A stretch of 64,000 bases of DNA. Origin: Saxidomus purpurata. Its lineage: Eukaryota; Mollusca; Bivalvia; Venerida; Veneridae. Of the stretch, positions 25,355-37,068 are shown piece after piece. Within the stretch, counting starts at the first letter, position 1. Every line of letters begins with the position of its first letter. Both the position numbers and the translations under genes were made by a program. The notes under the pieces are model-generated. The model was not told the origin of the DNA, made no database searches, and was given only the letters and a program-made list of their open reading frames with translations. The stretch covers positions 22,041,159 through 22,105,158 of the forward strand of contig JAFMSR010000009.1 in assembly GCA_022818135.1 (NCBI GenBank). The letters are read 5' to 3'.

Positions 25355-26793
25355 TTAAGGTAACTTGCCCCGGAACAAAATGGCCACCAGTGAAAACATG
25401 ATGATATCACTAAAATGTGGTCTTTTGACATAATACACAATCAAATTACTGTTATATAAGCTTTTAGAACCTGTATTAGTGTGTTTTGTTGCAAATATTG
25501 TTAAAACATGTCATTTCAGTTCTTGGGTTACTTACATGAAAAATATCCAATTTTTGTGCAAGTTTCCTGACAAAGACAAATGATGAAATTATTCAAACTG
25601 GCACTTGTTTATTAGTTCAATGTCTCCTCCAGATGCTCGACCATAGAAATAGTTGAGCAGTTCTTTCAATCTTACACATCAACAGTTTATTACACATCAC
25701 TAAATTGTGAAGTCCACATGCTTGAGTTATGGTTTAAGGTAGAACGCTATTGTCTTTGGTGGGTGGGTGCATGCTTTTTTCAATTTTTATTTTTCCCTTT
25801 AATGTATACTGTGTTTGTTTTTGTCGGGATGTCATAATATTGTAGTAAACTGACACTAATAATTAATGTAAAGAGAACTAAAAATCAGTGAATTATTATA
25901 AAGAACGGATACATTTTGAAACATATTCTTGCTAGTTGACGAACAAAGACTCTGTGACAGATTCAGTGGAAATAAAGAAACTAAAACATAGTTAACACCA
26001 TTATTAACATAATGTTGTTTAACTTTTCTGTATCAAATACATAATTTGAAAAAATATATAAAGACAATAAGAGCGTCTTGCAGTATTTTATATGGCTTGG
26101 TAAACAAATTTTTTTACAACAAGAGTATGTTGATTATATGGTATAAACTATGTTTTAGTTTCTTTATTTCCACTGAATCTGTCACAGAGACTTTGTTCGT
26201 CAACTAGCAAGAATATGTTTCAAAATGTATCCGTTCTTTATAATAATTCACTGATTTATAGTTCTTTTTACATTAATTATTAGTGTCAGTTTACTACAAT
26301 ATTATGACATCCCGACAAAAACAAACACAGTATACATTAAAGGGGAAAATAAAAATTGAAAAAAAGCATGCACCCACCCACCAAAGACAATAGCGTTCTA
26401 CCTTAAAACATAACTCAAGCATGTGGACTTCACAACTTAGTGATGTGTTATAAACTGTTGATGTGTAAGATTGAAAGAACTGCTCAACTATTTCTATGGT
26501 CGAGCATCTGGAGGAGACATTGAACTAATAAACAAGTGCCAGTTTGAATAATTTCATCATTTGACTTTGTCAGGAAACTTGCACAAAAATTGGATATTTT
26601 TCATGTAAGTAGTCCAAGAACTTACATGACATGTTTTAACAATACTTGCAACAAAACACACTAATACAGGTTCTAAAAGCTTATATAACAGTAATTTGAT
26701 TGTGTATTATGTCAAAAGACCACCAGACTACATTTTAGTGATATCATCATGTTTTCACTGGTGGCCATTTTGTTCCGGGGCAAGTTACCTTAA
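25355..26793. mobile_element. 1.44-kb near-perfect palindromic MITE
   Basis: The left arm (about 25355-25995) is repeated in reverse complement as the right arm (about 26145-26793) with only scattered differences. About 150 bp of spacer lies between. The outer ends are TTAAGGTAACTTGCC and its complement, so a TTAA sits at each end (25355-25358 and 26790-26793). Inside the arms a second pair, TTAAGGTAGAACGC at 25734 and its complement ending at 26406, looks like the ends of a nested element. No transposase frame is present. Confidence 0.75.
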
Positions 26794-26909
26794 TGACGTT
26801 TGGTGAAGTATCATGCACGGCAAGAAAAGACAGAAAATGTATTTTAATTTCGGCTTTTGTAAAATGATCTCTATAAATCTATATTAATTATTTTCTTAAG
26901 TTTCTATTA

Positions 26910-28208
26910 TTAACCCTCTAGAACCCAACCCATGTCACAATTGTTGGAAAATTCTGATTGTTTGTTTATAAGGAGGCACTGATGAGTCATACTTAAAAAC
27001 CAAACAATTTTTTGTCTACTGTCCTTGGTAAAGAATTTTTTTGATGTTGCACGAGTGCAACGTTGGGCTTTTACGGTATATGTTGCACCAGTGCAACATT
27101 AGTACTTAAAACTAGTTTAGGACTTAGTTATAATTATTATGACATAATTAAAGATAATTGACACCTATATGATTGAAGAAAAATACTTATACACAGGTAG
27201 TTTCATATACCAATAAAAGTTTAGCCTCTTTATACATTCATTGACCTCTACCGAGCCTATGCCATGGCAAAATAATGGTTTGACACCCCATCAACATCAG
27301 GGGACCTCAAAGTAAAACCCAACATTGAACTAAAGTCTACTCTAATACGAACGTTAGTCATCAGCAATAGTTGACCGCTATACTTTCCCGGGTCCCAATG
27401 TCAAAGGTCAAGGTCACTGACTGGGTTAAAAAAAGTAGTCCAACTAAGCTTTGATTAACTCACAAATTCTATAATTTTTCACTGTCAGATTTTAAAAAAA
27501 CACTAGTGATAGACATAAAATGACACATATTGTTTATGGAGTGACTATGGTCAATGGTTAAGATCAAATAATCATATCAAAGTTGTTTAAATGAGTCAAG
27601 GTCACTCTAAATGTGAAAAATTTCGAAATTCTCCAAACCTTGCTATTCAGTCATAGTAGCTAGTATGGGATTTCAAGTAGAAAAGTTTTGAAAATTATTG
27701 GAATGTACTACAATTATTCTTAAAATACAATTGAAGGTAGAAATTTAATCAGTTAACTGCGAAAGTAAGGTACTTGTATGATGTGCTTGTAAAAGTTTAC
27801 TTTTCACAAAAGCCCAATGTTGCACAGGTGCAACATGCACATTCTGAAAATGAATCTTCGAAATGTATGCCAGATATAGAGAAATCAATGTAACCAAGTG
27901 AAAAATCAAGCTTATATTCCATGATTGAACACAGAAATACCAGCTAACTAATTCTTTCCTCTTAAAAGTACAGCTGTTGAAACAAGTCAATAATTGTTTT
28001 CCATTTTCTTGGTACAAATGGCGGATGTATAACAAGGGGAAGTAACTCATCATGAAAATTGTGTTTGGAACATACTTGTCTTGTTACACATACATGCCAA
28101 GTACAACTAAGAATAGTCTTCAAAATGTAAATAAGCCAAATTTGATAGCAGAGTGAACATTTATGATGTGATGTTGCATCTGTGCAACATTGGGCTCTAG
28201 AGGGTTAA
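26910..28208. mobile_element. piggyBac-like non-autonomous element
   Basis: TTAA at 26910-26913 is followed by CCCTCTAGAACCCAA. The right end is TTGGGCTCTAGAGGG followed by TTAA at 28205-28208. A TTAA target and CCC-starting termini are the signature of the piggyBac superfamily. Four dyads of the form GTTGCAC-n2-GTGCAAC (one diverged, GTTGCATCTGTGCAAC) lie at about 27050, 27082, 27814 and 28174, two near each side. No transposase with the expected length of about 550-600 residues is present. The 102-residue minus-strand frame at 27745-28053 shows no transposase features. Confidence 0.75.
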
Positions 28209-29534
28209 GATAAAGAATGTATTTGTTTCAAACTTATCCTATCTTGATATAGATTTTCCCAAGTGCACAACCTAACTAAAATCATGTCGAAGCACATCAT
28301 TAGTAGATTTTGCGCACATGATAGTAATCAAATTTGAGAAATGATATTTGAAATAAAAGGTTTTGGTGTTTTCTATCAATGTCCCTTGGTACTCAAAGTA
28401 TGTAATGTATGAAACAGAAACAACATTTCTTAACCAAACAGTAACTACAGAAAGCATCTACTAATTTCCCCGAACTTTTTGGTGCATAAAATATATGGTT
28501 TGATAATAAAGTATACAAATTTATAGGCCAAACTTCATGTTGGGGACGATTTCAAACACTTTACACGTCTTGAACAAATTTTGAGATGTTTTGTTTTGAT
28601 CGGAAGCCAAACGTTTCGGGACAAATATGTTTCTCCTTCTACGTTAATGGCTAACGTTCAATACTAACATTATGGCCCAAAGCCAAACGGGAGATATCCC
28701 AGGTTCAGCCTGGACTGTAGTCTAATTAATTCAGCTGAACGATTTGACCCATTTGTTTTACTTTCAAAGCGTGAGAAAGCGAACAACTATAAAATACTGG
28801 CCTTTAATATCCGTTTGCCTTCGGAGTCGAAATAGTTAGACTATCGGGACTGTAAACAAACTACCAGGACTGTAAACGATCAGTGGGAAAAAACGTACAT
28901 TTTGGGTCAAGACCAGCCGTTCATGCACTCTGATAAGATTTGCTCTTTCCATCTTTTTTGGTATATCCAAATTGTATTTTGTTGAATAGGGTAAAAGTTT
29001 CTAATTGTTGGCGTAGATCTACTGTATATTTATAATACATTTCAGTAAAAAACATATCAAATTTTGGCAAAAAAAATACGGGTCTTTTTTAAATTTCGAA
29101 CGAATCTATTTCTTGTTGATAAATTCAGAAAAAGAAAATGTTATTTTTTCAGTCTCGTTTTGCACAGCATAAACACAAAGTAATTCAGAGTAAATAACCA
29201 TGCAGGCAATTTAAATAGCTTTATTTCGATTTTATTGCTATATGTCAACAAATGACCTTAGTACAGTAAGTATAAAACAAACGTTGTCTCCGTACAACAA
29301 ACGTAAAAAGGGCGCTACATGGGCATGTTTGCGACGTTATGGTACCGTTATGTACATAAATAACGTCAAATGAAATATAGGTCCAAATCAGAAATATCGT
29401 CAAGTTTCAGCTGATACCAAACACCAAGGTAGACTAGAGAATATTTTATAGTTTGCTTTCACCTTGAATTTGGAAATAGTTCGGATTACTGTTCCTGATT
29501 CCTTTTCATGATTTTCTAGATGGTGTTGTGTTAA
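28209..29534. other. No gene recognised
   Basis: Mixed AT-rich DNA without credible exons, tRNA-like boxes or element ends. Confidence 0.35.
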
Positions 29535-29763
29535 CAGGTTTACTTACATCCGCTTCAGATGACATCCAAACCAATTAGCCTGGCCGGCAGCAGTACTATA
29601 GGGAAACTTGTCCTTACAGCAAACCATAAAGTGTATGGTTATGTCTGCATGTGAGCCAGGGGAACAAAATGGGGAACACACTCAGTGCCCGACTTCTTCT
29701 ATCAGTGACGCAGATAGTTGTGAAGATCTTTTTGTATGACCAAGGGAAGTTTAAGTAATTGAA
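29535..29763 (+). other. Exon-like segment of an uncertain transcript
   Basis: It is bounded by an acceptor-like gtgttaacag and a good donor (ttgaag then gtgagt). A second acceptor (cgcttcag) sits directly before an ATG at 29559 that opens a 31-codon frame starting MTSKPISLAGSSTIGKLVLT. All three frames close before the donor at 29763. It could therefore be part of a non-coding RNA, a 5'-untranslated exon, or a decayed gene. Confidence 0.2.
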
Positions 29764-29934
29764 GGTGAGTTTTATAGCTGTTAATTGAATATTCTGAATA
29801 TATTATGATCTTTATATATTATGATCACCGCTGTTTAAGCTAAAACTGTGTCTGTGCATTTGTTAAGTAAAGAGGCAGTTTTTAATGGTCTTAATTTTTT
29901 TAATAGAAACAATGTCAGCCAAGGCTGTAAAATT

Positions 29935-30290
29935 ATGTTTTGGCAGTTAACAGCAACAAAGCATAGAGAGCTTAGATATTTAGCATGTGGCATTACCTAG
30001 TGGACCTCTACCAAGATCGTTCAAATTGAACACATGGGTCAAAATTGACCCTACTCTGAGGCCACTTCTTTTTTATATAGGCTTATGTAGGAAAATCTTT
30101 AAAAATCTTTATTTCTGAAACCACAAGGCCTAGAGCTTAGATAGTTGGCATGTATCATTGCCTATTTGACATCTTATACGAATATTAAAATCGTGTCCCC
30201 CAGGTCAAAATTGATCCTTTTTGCTATTGATTACCTTGTAAGCCAGGTGAGGGATATAGGGTCATCTGAGCGCTTTTGTTTTTATGGTTG
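29935..30290 (+). repeat. Tandem-core dispersed element, copy C
   Basis: Two to three units carry gagcttagatatttagcatg, ctagtggacctctaccaaga and gggtcaaaattgacc. The 3' end is ccaggtgagggatatagggt followed by cgcttttgttttt, as in copies B and D. Confidence 0.65.
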
Positions 30291-30741
30291 TTTAACCAAA
30301 GTTCAAGGGCCATGTGAGCTTTAACTACCGTGCAAATTGTAACAAATGTTTTTTGTACTGTACTGTGGATGATAAACTTATGCCAGGATAATTAATGGTA
30401 AGATATTGCGATACAAGTATCACAGTCCTTTATGTTGAGAACTGCTTCTGTTCAAGGACACAGTGCCATATCTTAGCAATCTCCGAACATACCAGTTGTT
30501 ATGTGTAATGCATAAATACCAAAGCGAACAATTGTTTACCTAAACTTTTTAAAAGGAGAAGTTGCTGTTGCTAAAAGTTCAATGTATTATTTATTATATA
30601 AGCACATAATGTTCATACTAATCATACAGTTGTGTTTTTATCAGGATCAGCATTCTTAATAAAGCAGTATTTTAAGACAAATAAGATTTATAATTAACAT
30701 ACCCTTTTAATATAGTAAAAAGCTGTATCATGTTGTAACAG

Positions 30742-30841
30742 GAAGAAGCGATGAATACATTGTCAAGCAAAAAGAGTAGACGTAAAGATAAAGGCAGCAA
30801 CACTGGATGTGATGAAGCCAACATATTTAGCTGAATATGAT
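30742..30841 (+). other. Exon-like segment of an uncertain transcript
   Basis: A convincing acceptor (tgttgtaacag) precedes 100 bp rich in Lys, Ser and Arg codons (the frame includes EEAMNTLSSKKSRRKDKGSN), followed by a gtaagg donor. Every frame contains a stop before the donor, so it is not an internal coding exon as it stands. Confidence 0.2.
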
Positions 30842-31383
30842 GTAAGGCCTAAATATGTCAAGATCACAGATGTTTAAAATGGACAAACCACTCAACCGAT
30901 AACAGCCAGGTCTACAGTTCATGTACATTCAAATGTACCTTTCTTAGCGCATTTGTAACAGTGTAGTGCTATTGTAATTTACAGAGTTTTTTCAGTATAC
31001 ATGTTACTTGACTTCTCAGTTGCCTTTGCTTTAAAATGATGTATTGCATACATATAGTTTGTAATGATGTGTTCAAATTTTGCTTGAACAAAGTTTGTTG
31101 CTGTATTGTCTGTGCCTGTCTTTAATTGATTATGCTGTATCAAATAGCACTGCCAACTGGGTACATACAATGTAGAACCTTGGAATGTTTCATTGTAGAT
31201 GATTTGTAGTTTCCCTTGTTTATAGAGGCTTTGAGCGTTTTTAATAATTGAACTTGCGAAGTACTAGATTTTGCGGAAATTAATACTAAATCTCATTAAG
31301 ATTTTAATTGATTTATATTGGTCACCTAATTTATATTGTTTTCCAGATAATGTAAAATCTCAAATGTTTATTTGTATTTACAG

Positions 31384-31524
31384 AAAAGTCAGCCTCCCAA
31401 TATTTCCAGAACTGCTGTTGTCGAAAGAGTTTGTGTATCTGGTTCAGAGGCAGAACTTTTCCTAGATGATGAATCAAGGATAACAGTCAGCGCGGAAGTG
31501 TTGCAGACTGCCCTACCTACTTAG
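31384..31524 (+). CDS. Possible terminal coding exon, unrecognised
   Basis: After an acceptor-like tttgtatttacag, one frame is open for 46 codons to a TAG at 31524. The peptide begins KSQPPNISRTAVVERVCVSG and contains the acidic run LFLDDESR. This composition looks more like real protein than the neighbouring AT-rich frames, which include a competing 64-codon frame over the same bases. It enters in phase 0. None of the nearby exon-like segments (29535-29763 and 30742-30841) joins it cleanly in phase, so no gene model could be built. It could be the end of a gene, a decayed exon or chance. I do not recognise the family. Confidence 0.25.
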   Translation, partial: KSQPPNISRTAVVERVCVSGSEAELFLDDESRITVSAEVLQTALPT

Positions 31525-32227
31525 GACAATCTTGTAACTTACATTGAGTTGGCTACTTCAGCTGCGCTAATCTCTTTGCATGTTAACACACAGGGCACAT
31601 AAGTAGTCTCTGTGGAAAGCGTTTGAGCAGAAGACACTACACAGAATAATTATATGTGCTAAAATCCTTATCCTCGGCTACCTAATTGTGTTGTACATAG
31701 AGTGCTCATTTTAAGCTATTGTTATCAGCCCCTGTCTTTCCTCATCTATCATGAGCATTGCACTTGAAACATTAGATTTTCGAAAACAACTAGAAAGTTT
31801 TGCAACAAAGCTTATAGCTATAATGAACAGTAACTTCAACTGGTACTTGGAACATACTATACATTTTAGATGAAGTGCTTATTGTTGTAATCCTTTATTA
31901 GACAATCTCATTTTTTGCATAAAGGCTTGTTTTTTTCTGACCATATACGTATGCCCACAGAATATGACCTCAATGCCATTTTCATAGTTTATTTTTAAAT
32001 AAAGATATATCCACATGTTTAAATTTGTTTCCTTTCTTCAATAGTTTGCCTTTGATACAGGTAAACCCTGTCTCATTTAGCGCCTGATCTAAGAGCAATC
32101 TGTGTCTCCTGGTACAGTTCCTTAGTTGGCCTCTGTCAAATGTATTGTGGTTTAATTGCTAGAATGTTAAATGGGTCCTAATGGCTGTTTGATAAAACAG
32201 GTCTTCCGATTCATGTATTCTGTTTTA
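31525..32227. other. No gene recognised
   Basis: AT-rich DNA with an aaataaagatat stretch at about 31998. It could be a 3'-untranslated region of whatever uses the 31384 exon, but no support for that is visible. Confidence 0.25.
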
Positions 32228-32345
32228 GCTCACCTGGCACACTGTGCCAGAGTAAGCTATTAGGATCGCTCAGCCTCCGTCGTATGTCGTTCTCGGCCTG
32301 CATGAGTAAATTCTCAACATTTTGAAAACTTGCCAGTAAATCTCA
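32228..32345 (+). mobile_element. 5' fragment of a hairpin-start dispersed element
   Basis: It begins tttagctcacctggcacact and has a near-perfect hairpin (ctggcac, then gtgccag) in the first 25 bases. A CG-rich cgctcagcctccgtcgtatg follows. This is the usual 5' start of tandem-core elements in bivalves. The remainder is missing or unrecognisable. Confidence 0.4.
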
Positions 32346-33454
32346 TTGGAAGTGTTTTCAGTTTCCGGAAGTAAAAACGCATGCTTCCATTAGAAAACCA
32401 ATCATTTGCCAGTCAACAAGCAGTGTCATCAAACTACAAATGTACTGCCAAATACTGTACAGAGTAATTTGATCCACTTTTGAAACAAGAAATTTTTCTG
32501 AATTCTGTTAATAATTATGTTATCCGTGTCATTTGCAACATGGCACACTTGTTTTAAATTTATGTTTCAAAAAGCTGATAGCTCATCAAACCCTCTTTGA
32601 CTAGAGAACCACACATCGTCAGTGCCTTCAGCGCTTTGATTAATATATGATGTGATTTATTCATTTTGTTATGTTCACACACTTGAATGATATATGCACT
32701 TTCATTACGTTACATGATTAAGGCATTTTGTAATGTCTGTGCATTTTGTTGTTAAGCGTATGCATCATTTCATTATCACAGAGGGCATCTGAGACTCAGA
32801 GCAGCTATGTTTAGCTGAAATAACAGGTGGCGTAATTGTTGTTTTGTTTTTTATAAGTTTATGTGTCTGATGAACATGTTACCTGCACAGACGTTGAGAG
32901 CAATGCAATACCTACACGCCAATTTATTTTTTCCTGTCATTGCACTAACAAGCAATTGCCACGGGTAAAGAAACTTAGGGTCAAATTCAAAATATCAATT
33001 TCAGTTGGAAACGGCCTAATCATATTTCAGTTTTACAAATAATGTAGTGTATTGGAATTATTTCCTAAAATCTGAACCCTCCTTGATAATAATGTGAAGT
33101 ATCACGTTCATTAGCCTATGATTGGCGAAAATAGGAAGGTTTAAACTTGCACAGATGAGATAAAATTGTTTGTTGTTTCGACTAAACATTGTAATTTCAT
33201 GATGACTTTTTTAACAATACATAATTACAGTATATTTCATATGAAAGGAAAATAAAGAAATATTGTCGTTGTATCATGCCTGTCAGTTATCAAGTTCCTA
33301 TACAAGTCATGTAAATTTAACATAACCAAAATTACACGGCAATTCAAGTTACATGTACTCAACCACAATTATATGAGCACGACTGTGTTTTATACAATCT
33401 AAGCATAGCGGGACTTACCTTTGTTACTATCTGTATACAGAATCATCATTCAAT

Positions 33455-34024
33455 ATGGATAACGATCAAGAATGGGACAAACCTAAGTACAAAAACTGGG
33501 TCCGAGGAGCCAAGGGTCTGGAATATTTGCAAGAAGGATTACACACGTTCGTGGGTGACAGAGTGTTGCGTCAACGTGACCAGATTGTGCAAAACATAAC
33601 GAGCGTTTTTTTGCCAGGATCACCGATTCAGTGTAATCAATGTTCTCCTGAAATTGTGTTGCCCGAACACACAGTGCTGAACTGTAATAAGAACTCGTGC
33701 ATACAGAGATTTTGGAGGAACTGCTTTGGGAGCAAACCAAATGGAAGAAAAAAATGTCCAAATGGAATTTGTAGTCGGTTATATGATGAAATCGTTAATG
33801 CGCATCTATTTCAAGACCCATTGTGGAATAATTCAGACCCTAGCACATGGTGTTCTGATCCGCTTGGCTGGAGTTTTGCAAAATGCTTCCAGACAACGCT
33901 CAATCCTGGAAGATCACCCGCTGAAACAGATGCTGCTGGACTTTTGAGCATTATTCTAAGTGATACCTGTTTCCAGAGCGAAGTTGCCTGTAATTTGACT
34001 TTGAAAGGGAACATTTTTTTTGCA
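33455..34024 (+). CDS. CXorf38-like HEPN protein, coding exon 1 (190 codons)
   Basis: The ATG at 33455 has A at -3 and G at +4. It lies 14 bp after an acceptor (ctgtatacag), so an untranslated exon lies upstream. The exon ends in phase 0 at a GTAAGT donor (34025). The peptide shows features I associate with the CXorf38/DUF4559 family: YKNWV at residues 12-16, LEYLQEGLHTFVGDRVL at 22-38, a Cys cluster (C60, C63, C77, C82, C90, C101, C106) that may bind metal, W124 and W132, and WSFAKCF (139-145). These are followed by TDAAGLLSIILSDTCF (158-173), the counterpart of the family's CDAVALLSLIN block. There is no signal peptide or membrane segment, so a cytosolic or nuclear location is likely. The molecular function of the family is not established. 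The match is from memory of the family, so the name is a family assignment, not proof of orthology. Confidence 0.75.
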
Positions 34025-36076
34025 GTAAGTACAAAGCATATTTCTGTAATGCGTTTTATATTGTGTGAAAAGCTGGATTTAAGTCTTTTATATTCCCCAC
34101 CCAGACCAAATAGAATACATGTATGTTGAAAACTGGTTCGTACATATATTATATTAACATCATTGGTCAATGCATGGCTCTGGAGCAACGAGTACGGTTA
34201 TTAAATTATTAATTTAAAAAGTATATAAACTAATCATACATTCACCATACACTTGGAGCCACTTCTAACCCGACACTTTTCAAATTCGATTTTCTCGAAT
34301 ACGGTTCAAGATATTTATTTCAAATTAAATATTATGTTGTTTGGCAACATTAGCTGTATAAAAATGATAAAACCTTTCAACTGTGACGATCGGTTACTTT
34401 TGCACGTGTGACAAGTACGATTTCATCATTTTGCACGAGGAAATGTAGGTGAGCGAAAAATATCGATTTTCAATTTCATTTTATCAATCTATAACGCATT
34501 TCAAACCGTAAAAATAGAATTTTGGTTTAAAAAATCAGTAACTTCGGATGAATTACCAAGAGCGTGGTCGCGCAATTGACATGTTGCTTGCCGGCTAATC
34601 ACTAAGACAGTCGCGTATAATTGTATCATATTTATTTAGCAATAATTTTATTTGAAAACATATGCAGTATCAACCTGTTTACTATAAATCGTAAAAAAGG
34701 TGGAAATTTATCTGTAACATACAATTACATTGTTTTTCGTTCCTTTACTCCGATGTACGGATTGTATACATCTATAAAAATGTTAAGCACCCCCTGGACT
34801 TTATATAGTGACTTCAAAAATTTGTATCATGAAATCACCTTCAAATAAACGAAGGAAAAAATGTTGTTAATCATATCAGCAATCCTCTGCTCGAACTTTT
34901 TTGCACTGCAGGTGAAAGTAGATTGTCTTTAAAAAGACCCGAGGTTTATCTGAAGCTCCCAGGCACAGTGAAGGTTTACTCTGCTACTGAACGTATGAAA
35001 TACGGATGTCATCTTAAGAATCAAAATTGCATTTTTTTACTCTTATTCGCCAACTAAAATCTTCCTATGACCTTTACAGTTCCATACTTAAATTGTTTTT
35101 GATTTCGGATAAAAACGGCACCCGTTTATTGTTTAACAATATCATCCGAAAAGCCCAACATTATCTTAATCTTACAGTTTTGCCGTATTCTGTTTGACTG
35201 AGGGTTGCTGTCACGGATTACATTCTTCTTCCTTAGTTCAGTTTGATGGTATTTTCATGATAAAGCTTCGTTAGATAAGTCACTCTAAAAAATTCAGGGG
35301 GTGCTTAACTTTTTTCTTTGTACATATTATGAAACGGTGACTTTTCTCATTGTTGGGATTCCACGTTATGCCATTTTGTGAATTCGGATTTTACAGCTAT
35401 GATTTTTATTTGTTAAGTTTTATATGTATTTGATAATCAATCAAAATTAAATTTCGCAGAAGTATGTACTATGTGTTGAATTAATTATATTCTAAATTTG
35501 AACGAAATCAGCATACAAATAATTCAGTTATACCGAATTGTATAAGTGTCGGGTTAGAAGTAGCTCCAAGTGTATGTTTGCATGTTCGTTATCCAAAATA
35601 TGCCCGAAATGTGAACGTTTAAATAGACACCAACATATCATGCACATGTATCTTATTACCGTTATCCCATTCGAATTCGACAATAGTATTTGTTTTTGTT
35701 TAAGTAAATTGGTTATGTTTAAACTTTCTAGATCTTAAACGCGAATTTTATACTAAAGAAAGGAAATTAGGCTGATATGATATATGCATTTAGGTAGCTG
35801 TCACATTTTGGTTCCATTTAATGATTGAGTTATAATCGTAATATATAGCTTGTGCGGGAAGAAAATGTTGACATATATACCAATGTATTTAATATTTGGT
35901 CCAGTCTGAGAACAAGGCTTACGTAACTTAAAATGAATAAAAAAAAATTGTCAGTTTCACTTCAGGAAGTACGTGTAGCGAGTTTTACCACCGGCGTAGA
36001 AGCCATTAATATCTGGCGTACGTACGTCATGACATTGATAGATTTCAAAGTGACAACATTCTGTTTTGTTTTTCAG
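34025..36076 (+). other. Intron 1 of the CXorf38-like gene
   Basis: It starts GTAAGT and ends TTTTTCAG. Most of it is the TA-flanked inverted-repeat element at 34248-35574. Open frames within it have no support. Confidence 0.7.
34248..35574. mobile_element. TA-flanked long inverted-repeat (Tc1/mariner-type) MITE
   Basis: The ends CACTTGGAGCCACTTCTAAC (34250) and their complement (ending 35572, one base different in the first 20) sit next to TA at 34248-34249 and 35573-35574. Similarity continues inward with decay. An inner pair, gttaagcaccccctg at about 34781 and its complement at about 35300, is well conserved. The TA target suggests the Tc1/mariner superfamily. No transposase remains. Confidence 0.65.
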
Positions 36077-36235
36077 GCGCGTGAAACTCGAAACAGCATA
36101 CTCCATAGTCCTACTATGGAGCTTGAAGAATCTGAACTGCAACACTTCGTTGACACATTTATACAAGTTTTACAAGACGCAAAACACCTCCTTAATGATC
36201 AAAGAGCAAACCAGTCCGTCCAAAAACTTATACAG
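36077..36235 (+). CDS. CXorf38-like HEPN protein, coding exon 2 (53 codons)
   Basis: The acceptor is TTTTTCAG and the donor GTATGA. The exon is 159 bp and phase 0 at both ends, so it joins exon 1 without a shift. The peptide starts ARETRNSILHSPTMELEE (residues 191-208) and continues as an amphipathic helix ending in QKLIQ. R195-N196-x3-H200 is the R-x4-6-H pattern of HEPN domains, and the human CXorf38 counterpart is RNEIMHS. In nuclease-active HEPN families this Arg/His pair is catalytic. Both residues are intact here, but RNase activity of this family is only inferred. An upstream ATG frame beginning at 35933 that reads into this exon is intronic and not used in this model. Confidence 0.75.
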
Positions 36236-37068
36236 GTATGAAAGACAAATGTTCATGTCTTTACTGAAAAAGTAAGATTTAATAGATGCAGGTCATTCGA
36301 CACAGGGCTTTTCCATCTTTTATGTTTGAGACCTAGATCAGGCTACTTCACAATTCAGAAATTGAAAAACATTATTTCCTAACTGAAACACTAAATTCAC
36401 AACGCAAACAAGTGAGTATTGTAAACATATTTTGTACGAGGACAAAAATTCATAAGTATCATACCACATTAAATTAATAGATAACTAAATAGCAAGCCAT
36501 ATAAAATGGAAAAACGCTTCAAATTTACAATCTTTACAATATCGCATAATTATACATATTTTCACAATTTGTAAAAGAAAAATAATAATAATTACACAAA
36601 AGCAGCAGCCTTTACATGGAGTCTTCACACAATGTAATGGAAAAACGCTGACTGACTTAACTTTGATCTGATTAAAATGGATTTGATTCAGTTAATCAAT
36701 TACTTCTATGAGTTTGTTAACATTACTCTTTAATTTCGTCACCATAGTATTAATGAAAATATAGAAACCTCTGTTGATTAGGCAATTTTTTTTTGTCATT
36801 TTTGTGCTGCAGAGTGTGTTCATTTGTAACACTAAAGGATTTGCACTTCTAATGATGTTGTAATAGGATCAGTATCAGTTTACAGATGATTAATATCATA
36901 ACATTTTAAGTAAAAGTAATTATTTTTTTCTACGTGTAAGAGAGAAATAACATTCCAAGTAAGCTCAATTTTGTAACTGAACTAGCGTATAATAACACTG
37001 CCAATAAAAATAATTTATATTTTATAAAGTTAAAAAACAACCAGATAACGATCAGCCTTAGTGAACAG
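36236..37068 (+). other. Intron 2 of the CXorf38-like gene
   Basis: It starts GTATGA. AT-rich, with no other feature seen. The 3' boundary is uncertain because three AG positions (37044, 37068 and 37083) are possible. Confidence 0.6.

Noticed and set aside
27745..28053. Possible transposase in the piggyBac-like element
   Set aside because: It has 102 residues with no catalytic Asp pattern or Cys-rich C-terminus. It is far too short and does not resemble piggyBac transposases.
33811..34188. A 125-codon minus-strand frame over exon 1
   Set aside because: It is a shadow of the CXorf38-like exon on the other strand.
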